Origin: Galdieria partita
Lineage: Eukaryota > Rhodophyta > Bangiophyceae > Galdieriales > Galdieriaceae
NCBI GenBank assembly: GCA_025991245.1
Contig: BQMJ01000011.1
Span: 124,001-188,000 of the forward strand
Length of the DNA stretch: 64,000 nt
Direction of reading: 5' to 3'
The position numbers were made by a program, and so were the translations under genes. Position 1 is the stretch's first letter; every line of letters starts with the position of its first letter. This document shows positions 1 to 12,639 of the stretch, piece by piece. The notes below the pieces were generated by a model, which was given only the letters and a program-made list of their open reading frames with translations, had not been told where the DNA came from and did not search any database.

Positions 1-983
1 TACATTTGAAATGATACTGATAAACAATATCAAATCGAATGAGAGTCGTAAATAATCGAATGTCTGCTTCAGTCACTTGGTTTCCACAGAGATAACGAGA
101 CTTTGAAAGTATTTGTTCCAAATGTTCAAGCTCATTAAACAAAGAGGTCACTGCTTCTTCATAGGCTTCTTGTGTGTGAGCAAAACCTGCCTTGTAAACT
201 CCATTGTTTACATTCTATCGTTCCCCTAAGTACCGTCTAAAGTAACGTGCACAAGACTATCACCTACGTCGTATACAACACTGTTGATTGCATCAATTTT
301 AGATGCAAGTTCCGATGGATACAAATCCAAAGCAGGATTTTTAGCATACTCGTTGAATTCGCTATTGAGCATACGAATTATTTCTGCAGACTCTAGTAAC
401 ATCCCGTCCGAGATGAGCATTTTGTGACAGGACAAATTGACTCACCGTTATTCACTATGGTCTTTTTCTTCTTATCCCATAAAATAGGTACCGTAAATCT
501 TCCGTCATATGCAGGATCCACTTGAAAATAAATGTCACGGAGTCTTTTTGCGCCATTTATTTCATCAGGAGTACAGAAAGGAATATTCTCTCCTGGTTCT
601 ACAAATCTCCAGCCCATACCGTCCATATGGTAGTGTACTACAGTACAACCTATAACAGTTTCCAAACCTTTAAGTTTACGAACAATGAGTGTTCTATGAG
701 CCCAAGGGCACGCCAGGGAAACATATAAGTGATATCTGTCAGGCTCTGCTGCAAAATCCGCAGATTTTTCTCTTGAAATCCATTGGCGGAATTGGGACTC
801 TCTTCTAACAAACTGACCCTTTTGATTGACATCATCCATAGCAGCTTTATGTTGTTGTTTTCTTTCCATAAATATATTGAAACGATGAGCGCTCTTCAAC
901 CACCTCTTACAAAGTCCAAAATGTCTTTTAGGAATATTTCCCACAACCACCCAATGAATCAATGCCATCGATTGCTTTCGCAT
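1..983 (-). CDS. Glutathionyl-hydroquinone reductase (ECM4/YqjG, xi-class GST), 3' part outside window
   Basis: Reduces glutathionyl-hydroquinones through an N-terminal catalytic cysteine; a cytosolic or organellar redox enzyme. The thioredoxin-like domain carries the family motif SLACPWAHR, followed by GMGWRFV and [10 protein letters not shown]. Exons on the minus strand: start to 446, 392-268, 214 to the window edge. The introns are 53 bp each (393-445 and 215-267) and the joins read through family motifs, giving [12 protein letters not shown] and [12 protein letters not shown]. The C-terminal helical domain continues past base 1. The furthest upstream ATG is at 998, which overlaps the start of the divergent GST gene at 997. 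A downstream ATG near 983 or the one opening MDDVNQKG is more likely, so the 5' end is uncertain. Confidence 0.85.
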
Positions 984-996
984 TTTCTCCTCCAAC

Positions 997-1683
997 ATGT
1001 ATAAAATAACTTACTTTCCTATTCGAGGAAGAGCAGAACATATTCGTCTATTCTTAGAAGATCTCCAAATACCATATGAAAGCAAGGTAATAACCTTTGA
1101 AGAGTGGGAAAGTTACAAATCCAAACATATTGGTACACTGGAACTTCCTTTTGGACAGTTGCCTATTTTTCAAGACGGCAATCTGCAGTTGGCACAAAGT
1201 GGAGCAATTGCCAGACACTTGGCCAGAAAACATGATAAATATGGAAAAACAGCTGAAGAGAAAGCTTTAAACGATATGCTGTTTGACATGGCTGTCGATA
1301 TCCATAGCGTATATCTTAAGCACATATATGATCCTCAGCGGAAACAGAAAATGAACACATTTGTACAAGAAGCCAGAGGAAAACTGGAATTGGTGGAGAA
1401 GTTTGTGACTCACAGAGGAAACAAATTTACTGTTTGTAACGAGCCCACTCTTTCAGACTATTATATGTTTGAGGTGATGGACATTCTTTTGAGAGAAGAG
1501 GTGAGTTGGTATAAATATTTTTCAGTTCAATTGGCAGTTTACTTTTTTGAATAGAACAAGATACTTGATTCGTATCCCAAGCTAAAAGAGATCCATAGTC
1601 AGATGAAGAATCGTCCTAATATAGCTGCATTCTTAAAGTCTGATCGTCGGTTCGACAAACCTGTTCCAGTATCAGATGCTTAA
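997..1683 (+). CDS. Glutathione S-transferase (sigma/soluble type)
   Basis: Predicted to conjugate glutathione to electrophiles or to isomerise prostaglandin-like substrates. The protein has 210 residues in two exons, 997-1500 and 1555-1683, with a 54-bp GTGAGT...TAG intron in phase 0. The N-terminal thioredoxin-like domain shows the catalytic Tyr context ITYFPIRGRAEHIRL, the cis-Pro loop LPFGQLPIF and the glutathione-binding pair in LAQSGAIARHLA. The helical C-terminal domain contains the N-capping/hydrophobic staple-like segment EPTLSDYYMFEVMD. The start ATG at 997 opens directly at the family's beta-1 strand, so no targeting peptide is visible. It is divergently paired with the xi-class enzyme to its left. 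Confidence 0.9.
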
Positions 1684-2017
1684 GTTTTATTTGTAATGAG
1701 TACAAAGAGAGTGTGTTGTTTTTGTGCTTTTTCTATTTGAATGAAAATACTTTGTTTTTTGCGGACATGAAACTTGTACAGAAAATGATTTGTAGCCATG
1801 GAAATTGCCCAATTTCCAACTTGCAACTCAATCAGAATTTGTAACTATACAAAATAATGTTGCAACAAACAAAAACTTTAAAACCAGTGGATATTTCTTC
1901 CGAGGCAAATAAAACTCTCGTAGAGTTCTTTTAAAAGTTTGTTTCAAAACGAAATAGAAAAACAATCCAGTTAGTCTTCCTCGCTAAGAGAGAATTCAAT
2001 CAAGTGTGAATGTATTC
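1684..2017. other. Intergenic, convergent 3' ends
   Basis: AT-rich spacer between the 3' end of the GST and the 3' end of the Mpv17-type gene. It presumably holds both 3' UTRs. No gene or repeat seen. Confidence 0.6.
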
Positions 2018-2913
2018 TTAATGAGAATGAGCCAAGCTTGAAAAATAAATGACCCACATCACAGTAACCGTATTCACCCACAAAACCCGAAATGTTAAAG
2101 GAATCACTGTAAAAGTTATGCACTGAACGAGAGGCCAAACTTTCCAGTTGGCATACATAGTTGGCCAAAATTTGTGATTCAACTTGTCGACAATCTGATG
2201 CCAATTATGCCCTTCTAAAACTCCAGTACCCATGAAAAAGGTTATATTAAAGAAGGCAGCAGCAAAAGTCTTAATCAGGTTAAGCTAGAGAAAAGTATCG
2301 AGAAATAAAAACTTACTTGATCCAAGACAATCTTTTTCAAAAATGCCCAACGACCGCTTGGAAAGAGACGTTCGAGTATTAAATACCAGTTATGAAAAAA
2401 AGGTCCCATAAAGATCAGACCCCAAAAACCTAAGGCAAAAGTCCTTCGAAGATTCCATTGGAACCAGGATTGCCCTCTTTGTTCTAGCCACTGTGCTATT
2501 AGGTCACTTAATGCATTGATGAAAGAAGTCGTAATGGCCTTGGTCAAGACTGGTCTTTCTTCTAAAGCTGAAATATAGCTCAGATAAAGAGAGATAAAGG
2601 GATTGTTGCCACCATCAGAACCTTGACTGGGTTGCTTATGACCTGAGTTATTACCACCGCCACTACTTCCACCCAAACCACTGCTGTTGCCGTGCAACCG
2701 AATATTTCTACTTGAGCCGAAGTATTCTCCAGAAGGAATATTCAACTTATCCTTCCAAACTGGAAATCTGATCGAGTGTCTTCTAAATACACAACTCAGG
2801 TTGAAATATTCTCGTTGTGTATTTATCTTGTTCCTGCAATTGCTATATTGATAAGAATATGGAAAAGGTAACGAAATAGGTTTGGGAGTTCCACTGACTA
2901 GAAACGAATACAT
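2018..2913 (-). CDS. Mpv17/PMP22 family membrane protein
   Basis: Small polytopic protein of peroxisomal, mitochondrial or plastid inner membranes; the family is linked to metabolite or ROS homeostasis. The predicted protein has 282 residues in two exons, 2913-2317 and 2269-2018, with a 47-bp intron. The join gives IVLDQTFAAAFFN, matching the family's conserved DQ-x-x-A-x-P/F stretch. The core begins with LSYISALEERPVLTKAIT and ends with WPLVQCITFTVIPLTFRV and a final W-x-x-Y helix. The first 110 residues are a Ser/Gly/Asn-rich, basic extension consistent with an organelle transit peptide. The ATG at 2913 was chosen because the frame further upstream runs into a CA/TA microsatellite. Confidence 0.88.
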
Positions 2914-2991
2914 GTTGCTGGAATGGATTGCCTTCCAACGTCCCTTTTTGTGAAATCGATTGTTGGTATGATTTATTTCATTTCGTGCTTT

Positions 2992-2992
<1 letters not shown>

Positions 2993-3033
<41 letters not shown>

Positions 3034-3034
3034 T
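2993..3034. repeat. (CA)n-(TA)n compound microsatellite
   Basis: A CA-dinucleotide tract of about nine units runs directly into a TA tract of about ten units. It lies in the divergent spacer between the Mpv17-type gene and the first PPR-like gene, and explains the spurious Cys/Val-rich reading frame on the minus strand. The rest of 2914-3246 shows no gene. Confidence 0.9.
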
Positions 3035-3246
3035 ATATGAACAAGATGTTTTGAAAAGAAAAAGGATTGGCAGTTTTCGCCAAGAGAATTTCAACTTTTC
3101 TTTGAATAAAACTTATGAAACCAAATATCTCTCACAAGAGAGCATTTTCTATGATTCACCAATTGAAAGAATGATTACAGTCGTCAAGCAAGTTTAACAA
3201 CTTCATTAAAAGACATTTAGAATTCTCTCCTACTGAAACGGTTGCC

Positions 3247-5022
3247 ATGATACGTCCTCTTCTCTACAAGACCTTCCTTTTGTTCGTTGACAATTCCCAT
3301 TCTTTCATTATTTTCATTGATCATTCAGGCGTTATGAAGTCCTCGTGGAATATTTTGAGGAGTAGAAACCTGTTTGTAAAGGGTGAGTCTGGTATAAGGG
3401 AATATTTAAAACATTTGAATAGTTCGTATCACGTCCAACCTTGCTATGTTGGTCGCCTTTATTCACGATATGGGCTCAAACATCGCACACTGGCGACAAC
3501 CAACGAGGAAGCCTTAAAAGTAACTGAAAGTACAGCTTCCACGACAGAGATTCTGAGTTCTGCTCGACGATCTCTAACAAATGCTCTTAAAAAGGCCTTG
3601 GAAAGAGAAGATTTTGAGCAGGCTATAAGACTTATCGGTTCAGTACCAGGAAAGGCTACTTTTCAATTAAAGGAGCTTGATCTCATTCCTTATGAACGAT
3701 TATCCCAGACTCAGTTGCAAGAACTTTCTAATGCTTATGACTATGTGTTTCAACGAGAGACGTCTTATGAAGCCAATATAGAAAGAATTTTGGACCTTTA
3801 TCTTTTAGTGAAAGACCCACAGAAAGCTATCCGTATTCTCCACATTGCTGGGTCCAGTGCCACTCCTGAAATGGGTCTCAAAGTGTTGCAAGTGTGTGCT
3901 GCTGCTGATTCGATATCTTCTTTATTTGAATGTCTGGAGAAATTGGTAAGCTGTGGAGTTGTTCCTGAAGCCGAACATATCAAGTTGGCTTTAAGTGTTT
4001 TAGAAACCAAGTCTAGAGAACCTCATGTTAAGAATTTGTTGGACTTTGCAGATCGCTCTAGTGTTTCTATGGATATTTCATTGTACAATGCTTTTATGTT
4101 TTCCTCCTTTCAAGCACTTCGATATAGAGATGTGATGGAATTCTTGCGAAAGATGAATCGCTTTCATTTGTTTCCCAATGAGTATTCTTATAGTCTTTAT
4201 CTGGCTGCGTTGATATTCCGTGACAAGTTTCGCCAGGGCTTTGAACAGTTAGGAAAATGGGAGTCAAGAGGAGTATTTACATTATGTCCGACACTCTTTC
4301 GTGTGATGGGCGAATTGGCATTGGCTCCTTTTCAAATGGAAAGAATTGTAACTTTTCATGGTGATATTGTAAAAAGTGGTAGAAAGTTGGACCTTGAATG
4401 TTCCAATAGTTTGGCAACTTTTGCTAGCTTTCATGGACATGTATATCAAAGTTTTCGAACTTGGAGACATCGAAGAGAACAATCCTTGGATTTTGATACC
4501 CATACTTTGAATGCGATACTTTTAGGATGCGTGAAGAGTAGAAGATTTGACTTGGCTCAGATAGCTTGGGATAGTTTCAGCAGTTATGACATCGAACGAG
4601 ATAGTCATTCATTTTCATTATTCATTGCTACGATGCTTAGCTCCCTTTGTCCTGACAAGTTTGTTTTTTCCTTTAGTAAGGATCCTGCGGCTGACTTTCT
4701 TTCAGATACTAAGAGAGTGGAGGAGCTTTTAACGCTTTGTAATGATAGTCAAGTGACTTTGGATGAAAACGATGCCAAGGCTTTACTCATGGCTAGTTTT
4801 CTGAGTAATAAGAATAACTCAAAGTTGCTTCCCTCCTTGGTTAAGAATACCCGTATGAATACCAATGTGTTGGAAGACTTTGATAGGAAGTTGCAGGAAG
4901 AAGAAGATTTTGATATGAATACCTCCAAAGAGATATTTGCAAATACATTTACCAAAACATTTCCTTACTTTTCACAATGTTTTCATGATTCACAGTCTTT
5001 GGTGGATATGTTTGTCAGTTGA
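3247..5022 (+). CDS. PPR-like (pentatricopeptide/helical repeat) organelle protein
   Basis: Intronless frame of 591 residues; an alternative ATG at 3334 would remove a hydrophobic N-terminal 29 residues and leave a basic, Ser/Arg-rich start (MKSSWNILRSRNLF) typical of a mitochondrial presequence. The body is helical and contains degenerate 35-residue units, for example around LYNAFMFSSFQ...LFPNEYSYSLYLAAL and HTLNAILLGCVKSRRFDLAQIAWDSF. This resembles PPR or PPR-like RNA-binding repeats. I infer a role in organellar RNA processing or translation. The repeat calls are weak individually, and a general alpha-solenoid is the alternative. It lies in tandem with the next, clearer PPR gene. Confidence 0.6.
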   Translation: MIRPLLYKTFLLFVDNSHSFIIFIDHSGVMKSSWNILRSRNLFVKGESGIREYLKHLNSSYHVQPCYVGRLYSRYGLKHRTLATTNEEALKVTESTASTTEILSSARRSLTNALKKALEREDFEQAIRLIGSVPGKATFQLKELDLIPYERLSQTQLQELSNAYDYVFQRETSYEANIERILDLYLLVKDPQKAIRILHIAGSSATPEMGLKVLQVCAAADSISSLFECLEKLVSCGVVPEAEHIKLALSVLETKSREPHVKNLLDFADRSSVSMDISLYNAFMFSSFQALRYRDVMEFLRKMNRFHLFPNEYSYSLYLAALIFRDKFRQGFEQLGKWESRGVFTLCPTLFRVMGELALAPFQMERIVTFHGDIVKSGRKLDLECSNSLATFASFHGHVYQSFRTWRHRREQSLDFDTHTLNAILLGCVKSRRFDLAQIAWDSFSSYDIERDSHSFSLFIATMLSSLCPDKFVFSFSKDPAADFLSDTKRVEELLTLCNDSQVTLDENDAKALLMASFLSNKNNSKLLPSLVKNTRMNTNVLEDFDRKLQEEEDFDMNTSKEIFANTFTKTFPYFSQCFHDSQSLVDMFVS

Positions 5023-5497
5023 ATAAAATAGGACCAGTGGACTATTGTTCTATGTATGATTTTAGGACAGACTTTCAGTCCTTGAGTTGTACAAGAGATG
5101 ACCTTTTAGAACGTCTTTAGATGAAATCAAGGCATTTTTGGCATATTTTCCTCACAACATTTGAGTTTCACAATGAACGACAGCGTTTACAAATAAATGA
5201 GTCATTTCGTTGTACTACACAATATAAGAAATTTCTCTTCTATTTCCCTATTGTATCCATCTTCTTTTATAAAAGATGACTAGAAGAAGTACCACTTCGA
5301 TCTGTCATATAGAAACGAGTGCTCATGAAATGCTGACTCTCCTGCTATCATCTGTCCATTTACAGTTGGCTTACAATGAAAACATTTTTGGAGCAATAGC
5401 TATGGGAGCTCTGTAATTCGTTACAGAGTTTGAAGTTTTTGGAAGTTTGAGAAATATATGTTGGAATAGACAGATATTGTTTCCCTTGTAGTTTTTC
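5023..5497. other. Intergenic between tandem PPR-type genes
   Basis: AT-rich spacer with no supported reading frame. It presumably holds the 3' UTR of the left gene and the promoter of the right gene. Confidence 0.5.
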
Positions 5498-8400
5498 ATG
5501 GCAACTTGTAGATGTACTTTTAGAAGACTTTCGAGTTACTTGACTTTACGAAGACTGTGTGAAGGAAGACAATCTTCCGATGGGAGACACAACTTTGAGA
5601 AAATTATGTTTCAATATAAACCAGTGGCCTTTGCTGGAACTCTAGGAAATGCGGGTAAACTTGACGCAAACTTCAACGTTCCCTGTAACGAACAAGTGGA
5701 AGGTGAGAGTTATCCCAATTGGACTACCACTGAGGAAACAAGGGGACAAAGAGAGCAGTGTCGAGAAAATTCAAGATTGGAGAGAAAAGTATTTGTGAGC
5801 ATTAGAAGATTATTGTATAGAGACGATTGGTTTCAACAACGCAAAATACTCAAAGAAAGATATCCTCGTTACAAGTTGATGCTTCCTTTGGTATGTATAG
5901 TTACGCCTGAAAGTACATGGGAACAAGAGTTGCTTCAAGTATCTGGCCATCATAGCAAATTGAAATCTGTCATATTGGAATCTGTCAGCGACGAATCCCG
6001 TTTCAACTGGTTGATCGACAAGTTGAGTTCTAGTGAGCTTATTCAGCAGATTGATAAATGCACAATGCTTCAGATTAGTGAATCTTTGCGTAAGAAGCAA
6101 AGATACCGCGACTGTTTGTTGCTATGGGAAAGATGGGAAAAGTTAGTTCAAGCCAAGGAATGGTCGGAATGGAAAGATATCAGAGAAGTTCTTCACGAAC
6201 TTATTCTATGCTATAGTGGCATGGGAGTTGAACCTCAAGTGGATTATATCGCAAATATCTTATTGAACGAAGATGATGTCGATAGTGAGACTGCTTCTGT
6301 CTTGTTTGATATATACACAAATGAGACGCATGCTCATTTAGTAAATGTTATCAAAGCAATGCAGCTATTATTGAAATGCCCAACAGAAAAGCAAACTTCG
6401 GATATTACTTGGCTTCAGTTAGCTAAAGCAATGGTGACTGAAAATCCCTTGGATCATGGAAAGTGGGCGTTGCTTTTTATCAACCATTTGGACAAGGAGC
6501 GTCAATTGAATTTCTTTAATCACTATCTTCTCAGGCTATCACATGTAGGTCGACATGATCTTGGTCTGGATGCTCTACAAGAAATGAAGAATCGAGGTCT
6601 ACAGCCCGATGAATATACTGTCGCTGCAATTATGCGAGCTTTTACGAATAGCAATCACTATCAAGAAGCCTGTGAGGCATTTGAGAGCATGCAGAAGGAG
6701 TTTCATGTCAAATACGGTGATTTTGCATTATCTGAATTGTTAATAGCTGTTTCTAGAGATGGGCAGTTGAACTCTATTTTAGGTGTTTTGGATAGTTTAC
6801 TTCAACTAGGCCATAGACCAAGCAATGCTGCAATAAGATCCATCCTTCTTGAGGTTGCAAATAGTTGTGGTATTGATGAAGCACTTGCATCAGTAGAATT
6901 CATTGCTAGAAGGAATGTTCCTATTTCATCTAAAGTTTTGGACCAACTTTTACTAGTTGCTAAGAACAGTGGGGAATGGAAGTATGCCAGAATAGTATTT
7001 TGGCTTTATTCCAAGTATGGAAAACTTCCAAATTACTACACTTTTGAGTTGTTGATGCGTACATTGACTCGACATTCACGCGGAGAGCGTATGATCAATC
7101 GTGTACAACCGGGTCATCCGTTGCTTTCTTCAGACAATAGTGAGGCAGCTAGAATCCTTGCTGATCTTTCAGAAATGTATAATTGGATGTTGCGAGCAGG
7201 AGTTTTTCCTACGGCATGGATTGTTCGAGAGATGATAAGAGCAGCTGCAAGTGGTGGTCACCCAAATGTTGCAAATGAAGTATTGTTTTATGCTTCCAAT
7301 GTCCTTGGAGTCAATCCTACCGAAGATAGTTTTGAATTTTTGGTCAATGCCTATGCCAAAGTGAACGATATTGTTGGTGTGAGTAAATCAGTGCGGTTAA
7401 TGAAAGAGAAGCTTGGCAAGCCGTCGTTGAGAGCTCTGAATATTTGGATGCGGAGTTGTTTACGAGTAGGTGACATTGCACTTTGCCAACAGATCTTTGA
7501 AGAGATATTGCTATACGGTTATGATCCAAATGAACATACCTTTGCTTGTCTCATCGCAGCTGCTGGAGCGGAAAGGAATTTACAACGAGGACATGAACTA
7601 CTAAGGAAGATGATTGATAAAGGACTTTATCCAAACAGCTCAGTATATGTCACGCTTTTGAAAGCGGTTGAAAGTTGTCAACATGTAGTTTCGAGTGAGT
7701 TTTTAGAGTTTCTTTTTCAAGGTTTGGAAAGAGGAGATTGGCAACCGGATGGATATTTATTGGCAAGGTTGATCAGAATTGGATATCACCAGCAGCAGTT
7801 TTATGCCTTGGAAAGAATTTATCATCTTTTAGAGAAGAATAGAAACAACATTGCTTTGAGTCAGCTACAGTTGCCCTTGTACGAACTTGTAAAGGGAGCG
7901 CTATCTTTGGGCTGTAGTTCTTGGGCTGTTGATTGGATTAGGAAGTTTGCATTTCAGTTAAATGTTCGACCTACAAGTGCTTTACGATATGCTGCCATTT
8001 ACGAGTGGTTGCGATTAGGTGTGATAGAAGCAGCCAGAGATGCAGTTGTATGTGCGACTGCAGAGACTTGGAACAACAATACAATAGAAAACATTTGGTC
8101 GCAAGTATGGAAGGAGATGGGAGATGAGAGAGCAACACCTCTTTCCCAAACGGACAATGGCAAGGACAAGAATGACCTTTATCCTCATTTCTTACAACGT
8201 GTGAGACAATCTGTTCAAGAAAGTTTGTGTAATATGTGGCACAGTGCACAAAGTGGGCATGTGGATGAGTTTTGGAAGCAATGTAGTAAACGCAAAGATA
8301 ATTCTCATCCGTTGCAACTTTTTTCGTCGAGTCTACGATTGCACAGGTTACCCAGTTTTGATGAAGGTTGGTCATCGAGTTGTTTAGAATCCATTGTGCT

Positions 8401-8884
8401 TCATGAGAATCCAGTTTGTTTTTCTGACAAAGGTCTTACCGACCCACTTATTGTTATAGCAAATGCTGGCCAAGAAATGCAGGTTTCTCGAATGAGCCAT
8501 ACCGGGTTTCCTATGAAGGGTTCACAACCATTGTTGTATCTTCCTGGTGGAGGATCTTTCGCAGCTTGGAATATTTATATAGAAACTTGCTTACTAGGCC
8601 CTGTGTGGCTTCGACCTTTGACTGGTCAAATAACAACAGATGAATATATATTGCGGAGATTCGAGTCCGTTTTCAGTGTATATAGTTTGGAGGCGATGTA
8701 TGCGATAGAATATCTTGAAAACAAACAAGCATTTGTATCTGAATCATTGGTTAGACAAGTTTTGGATCGCATATCTTATTTACAGCGATGGAAACCGAAT
8801 AGAATTTGGAGTCAGGCCTTGCAAAGTTTGTCCCAACGTAAAAAGGACCGTTTACCATTTCGGTTTTCGGGTCTTTATGAATAA
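5498..8884 (+). CDS. Large pentatricopeptide repeat (PPR) protein
   Basis: Intronless, 1128 residues, predicted organelle-targeted RNA-binding protein. The N-terminus is Arg/Ser/Thr-rich and basic (MATCRCTFRRLSSYLTLRR), consistent with a transit peptide. Typical P-class PPR motifs are visible: HDLGLDALQEMKNRGLQPDEYT near residues 350-372, and units around ICQQIFEEILLYGYDPNEHTF and GHELLRKMIDKGLYPNSSVY near residues 665-715, each ending in the family's P-D/N-x-x-T/V-Y/F signature. More degenerate helical repeats fill the rest. The C-terminal 250 residues are not obviously repeat. The lack of introns is common in PPR genes. RNA target unknown. Confidence 0.85.
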   Translation: MATCRCTFRRLSSYLTLRRLCEGRQSSDGRHNFEKIMFQYKPVAFAGTLGNAGKLDANFNVPCNEQVEGESYPNWTTTEETRGQREQCRENSRLERKVFVSIRRLLYRDDWFQQRKILKERYPRYKLMLPLVCIVTPESTWEQELLQVSGHHSKLKSVILESVSDESRFNWLIDKLSSSELIQQIDKCTMLQISESLRKKQRYRDCLLLWERWEKLVQAKEWSEWKDIREVLHELILCYSGMGVEPQVDYIANILLNEDDVDSETASVLFDIYTNETHAHLVNVIKAMQLLLKCPTEKQTSDITWLQLAKAMVTENPLDHGKWALLFINHLDKERQLNFFNHYLLRLSHVGRHDLGLDALQEMKNRGLQPDEYTVAAIMRAFTNSNHYQEACEAFESMQKEFHVKYGDFALSELLIAVSRDGQLNSILGVLDSLLQLGHRPSNAAIRSILLEVANSCGIDEALASVEFIARRNVPISSKVLDQLLLVAKNSGEWKYARIVFWLYSKYGKLPNYYTFELLMRTLTRHSRGERMINRVQPGHPLLSSDNSEAARILADLSEMYNWMLRAGVFPTAWIVREMIRAAASGGHPNVANEVLFYASNVLGVNPTEDSFEFLVNAYAKVNDIVGVSKSVRLMKEKLGKPSLRALNIWMRSCLRVGDIALCQQIFEEILLYGYDPNEHTFACLIAAAGAERNLQRGHELLRKMIDKGLYPNSSVYVTLLKAVESCQHVVSSEFLEFLFQGLERGDWQPDGYLLARLIRIGYHQQQFYALERIYHLLEKNRNNIALSQLQLPLYELVKGALSLGCSSWAVDWIRKFAFQLNVRPTSALRYAAIYEWLRLGVIEAARDAVVCATAETWNNNTIENIWSQVWKEMGDERATPLSQTDNGKDKNDLYPHFLQRVRQSVQESLCNMWHSAQSGHVDEFWKQCSKRKDNSHPLQLFSSSLRLHRLPSFDEGWSSSCLESIVLHENPVCFSDKGLTDPLIVIANAGQEMQVSRMSHTGFPMKGSQPLLYLPGGGSFAAWNIYIETCLLGPVWLRPLTGQITTDEYILRRFESVFSVYSLEAMYAIEYLENKQAFVSESLVRQVLDRISYLQRWKPNRIWSQALQSLSQRKKDRLPFRFSGLYE

Positions 8885-8920
8885 AACAACTGAAAACATG
8901 ATTTGCCTTTCAACACAAGA

Positions 8921-10954
<2,034 letters not shown>

Positions 10955-11158
10955 TTTGGAATTTTATGAAGATGACGCAGCAACTAGTGAGCCTTGTCTC
11001 GCAACTTTGGCAAACAACCTATACTAGACACAAGAAGTTGCTCGAGTTGATTGAAATGTGATTCCTTTGCGTTCAGAACTTAAAACGTTATAAAATTGAG
11101 TAGGTAGAAATGGTCTATTTTATAAGTGAAGAATTGGCGAATATTTGATTTCCTGTTA

Positions 11159-12473
11159 TCAACTTGTTTGATGATGTATCTGCACACCCGTTCCTCCTAA
11201 TACTATTTCAAAACAACGATAGCTATGAGGAGTTGAATGTAAAGTGTTCAATAATTTATCGACATGTTCAATTGATTTCCCATAATCAATTAAGATAATA
11301 GCACAACCTCCGCCTCCAGCTCCAGTTAGTTTAGCACCTTCGAAACCAAACTGTTGAGCAATGGAAATAATATCTTCCAATAGTGGGTGACCCACACCCA
11401 TCGCATTGAGAAGATGATGATTGGTTTTCATGAGCATGGCAAGTTGTTGAGAAAAGATGTCCGATACAAGACTTGATGCCGCAGAATGAGTAAACTGAAT
11501 AGCAATTTCATCCATACAAGTCAGAATAGGAGAAATAATTTGAGGAAATTGTTGGTATCTTTGACGTACTTGAGATACCATCTTTTGGGTGCTACGAGGT
11601 ACACCAGAATCAACTACAATAAAACGAAGAATATCGGAATGTACTTGAAAGGTTTCTTTCTTTCCATTCCGATAACTAAGGAAACCTCCAAATGTTGCAA
11701 TTGTATTATCCATTCCAGAAGGAGTTCCATGCAGAAATGTTTCACAAACAAAGGCCCAACGGTTGATGCTTTCCTTCAAGGCTCCAGAAATATCTTCCGA
11801 TAACTGCTGTGAATGAATATCACCGGAAAATACCAAAAGAGAGGTAATGAGAGCCACAGAAAAGGATGCTGAAGACCCAAGGCCAGCACCAACAGGAATC
11901 TGCTTTCTCTCTTAGCACAACAAACACCACTCTGACCTATACACTTACCTGTGACTGCACTGTCACCGACAATCCCTTTGTGTTCTCTGTTTCCTTTGAA
12001 TAAACCAAAATAGTTAAATAACAAATAACAAAAAGAAATACAGCAGCACGAACAGCTTGAGTCGCAGATAAATAAGAAGAATGACTCTCCAAGTATTCCT
12101 CAATATTCTTCATCCAAGAATCCTTGTTTCCTCCTTGTGAAAGAAAATCCTGAAAAGATGAAGAGAGAAAGCAAGGTGGCTTTGAAAGGCCACCATTAGT
12201 AGTATCTTTCACATTCCACTCAATCTCAAGTAGATTTTCAAACAGTTTCTTCGAAAAAGACGGCAAAGAAACAATATCCAAAACTACTAATTTATCTTCT
12301 CTTTCAAATCCTTCCAACTTGATGGCAATTGTACCCTCGTTGTTCTCTTCTAAAGAAATGAAAAGACGTTTATCGATGGCTGCTGCAACTGCAAGCTTCC
12401 CGTAAACAACAGAGTGCTCACCAAACAAGATAACTTTACCAGGTGCGCTAACTACTACTCTCTTTCTTTCCAT
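11159..12473 (-). CDS. MVK: Mevalonate kinase
   Basis: Phosphorylates mevalonate in the cytosolic isoprenoid (mevalonate) pathway. GHMP-kinase fold, 421 residues in two exons (12473-11949 and 11899-11159) with a 49-bp intron in phase 0. The N-terminal substrate motif is [17 protein letters not shown]. The GHMP ATP-binding loop [12 protein letters not shown] is created exactly across the splice junction. The C-terminal GHMP motif is [12 protein letters not shown], and GTPSGMDN supplies the catalytic Asp region. The start ATG at 12473 ([13 protein letters not shown]) places the motif where the family expects it. Presence of this enzyme implies a working mevalonate route in addition to the plastid MEP route, if the other enzymes exist. 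Confidence 0.96.
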
Positions 12474-12639
12474 TATATGCAGCACAAGCTATTGCAAAAA
12501 GTATTTAAGCTCCAGTTGAACTGGCGCCTATTGCTAAGATGCTCTCCTCCATTCCATCGCGAATGGGACTTTTTGTGCATAGGCTGCCCTTTGTATTTTA
12601 TTTGGGTTGGCAGATAAAGAAAGAGGATATTCTAAGAGT

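Noticed and set aside
2928-3197. Plus-strand frame with His/Thr then Ile/Tyr runs
   Set aside because: It is a translation of the CA/TA microsatellite and has no protein-like composition elsewhere.
7971-8375. Long antisense frame inside the large PPR gene
   Set aside because: Shadow of the PPR coding frame; no family similarity and no intron logic.
12414-12617. Plus-strand frame overlapping the mevalonate kinase start
   Set aside because: No similarity; it lies over the conserved GHMP N-terminus of the opposite strand.
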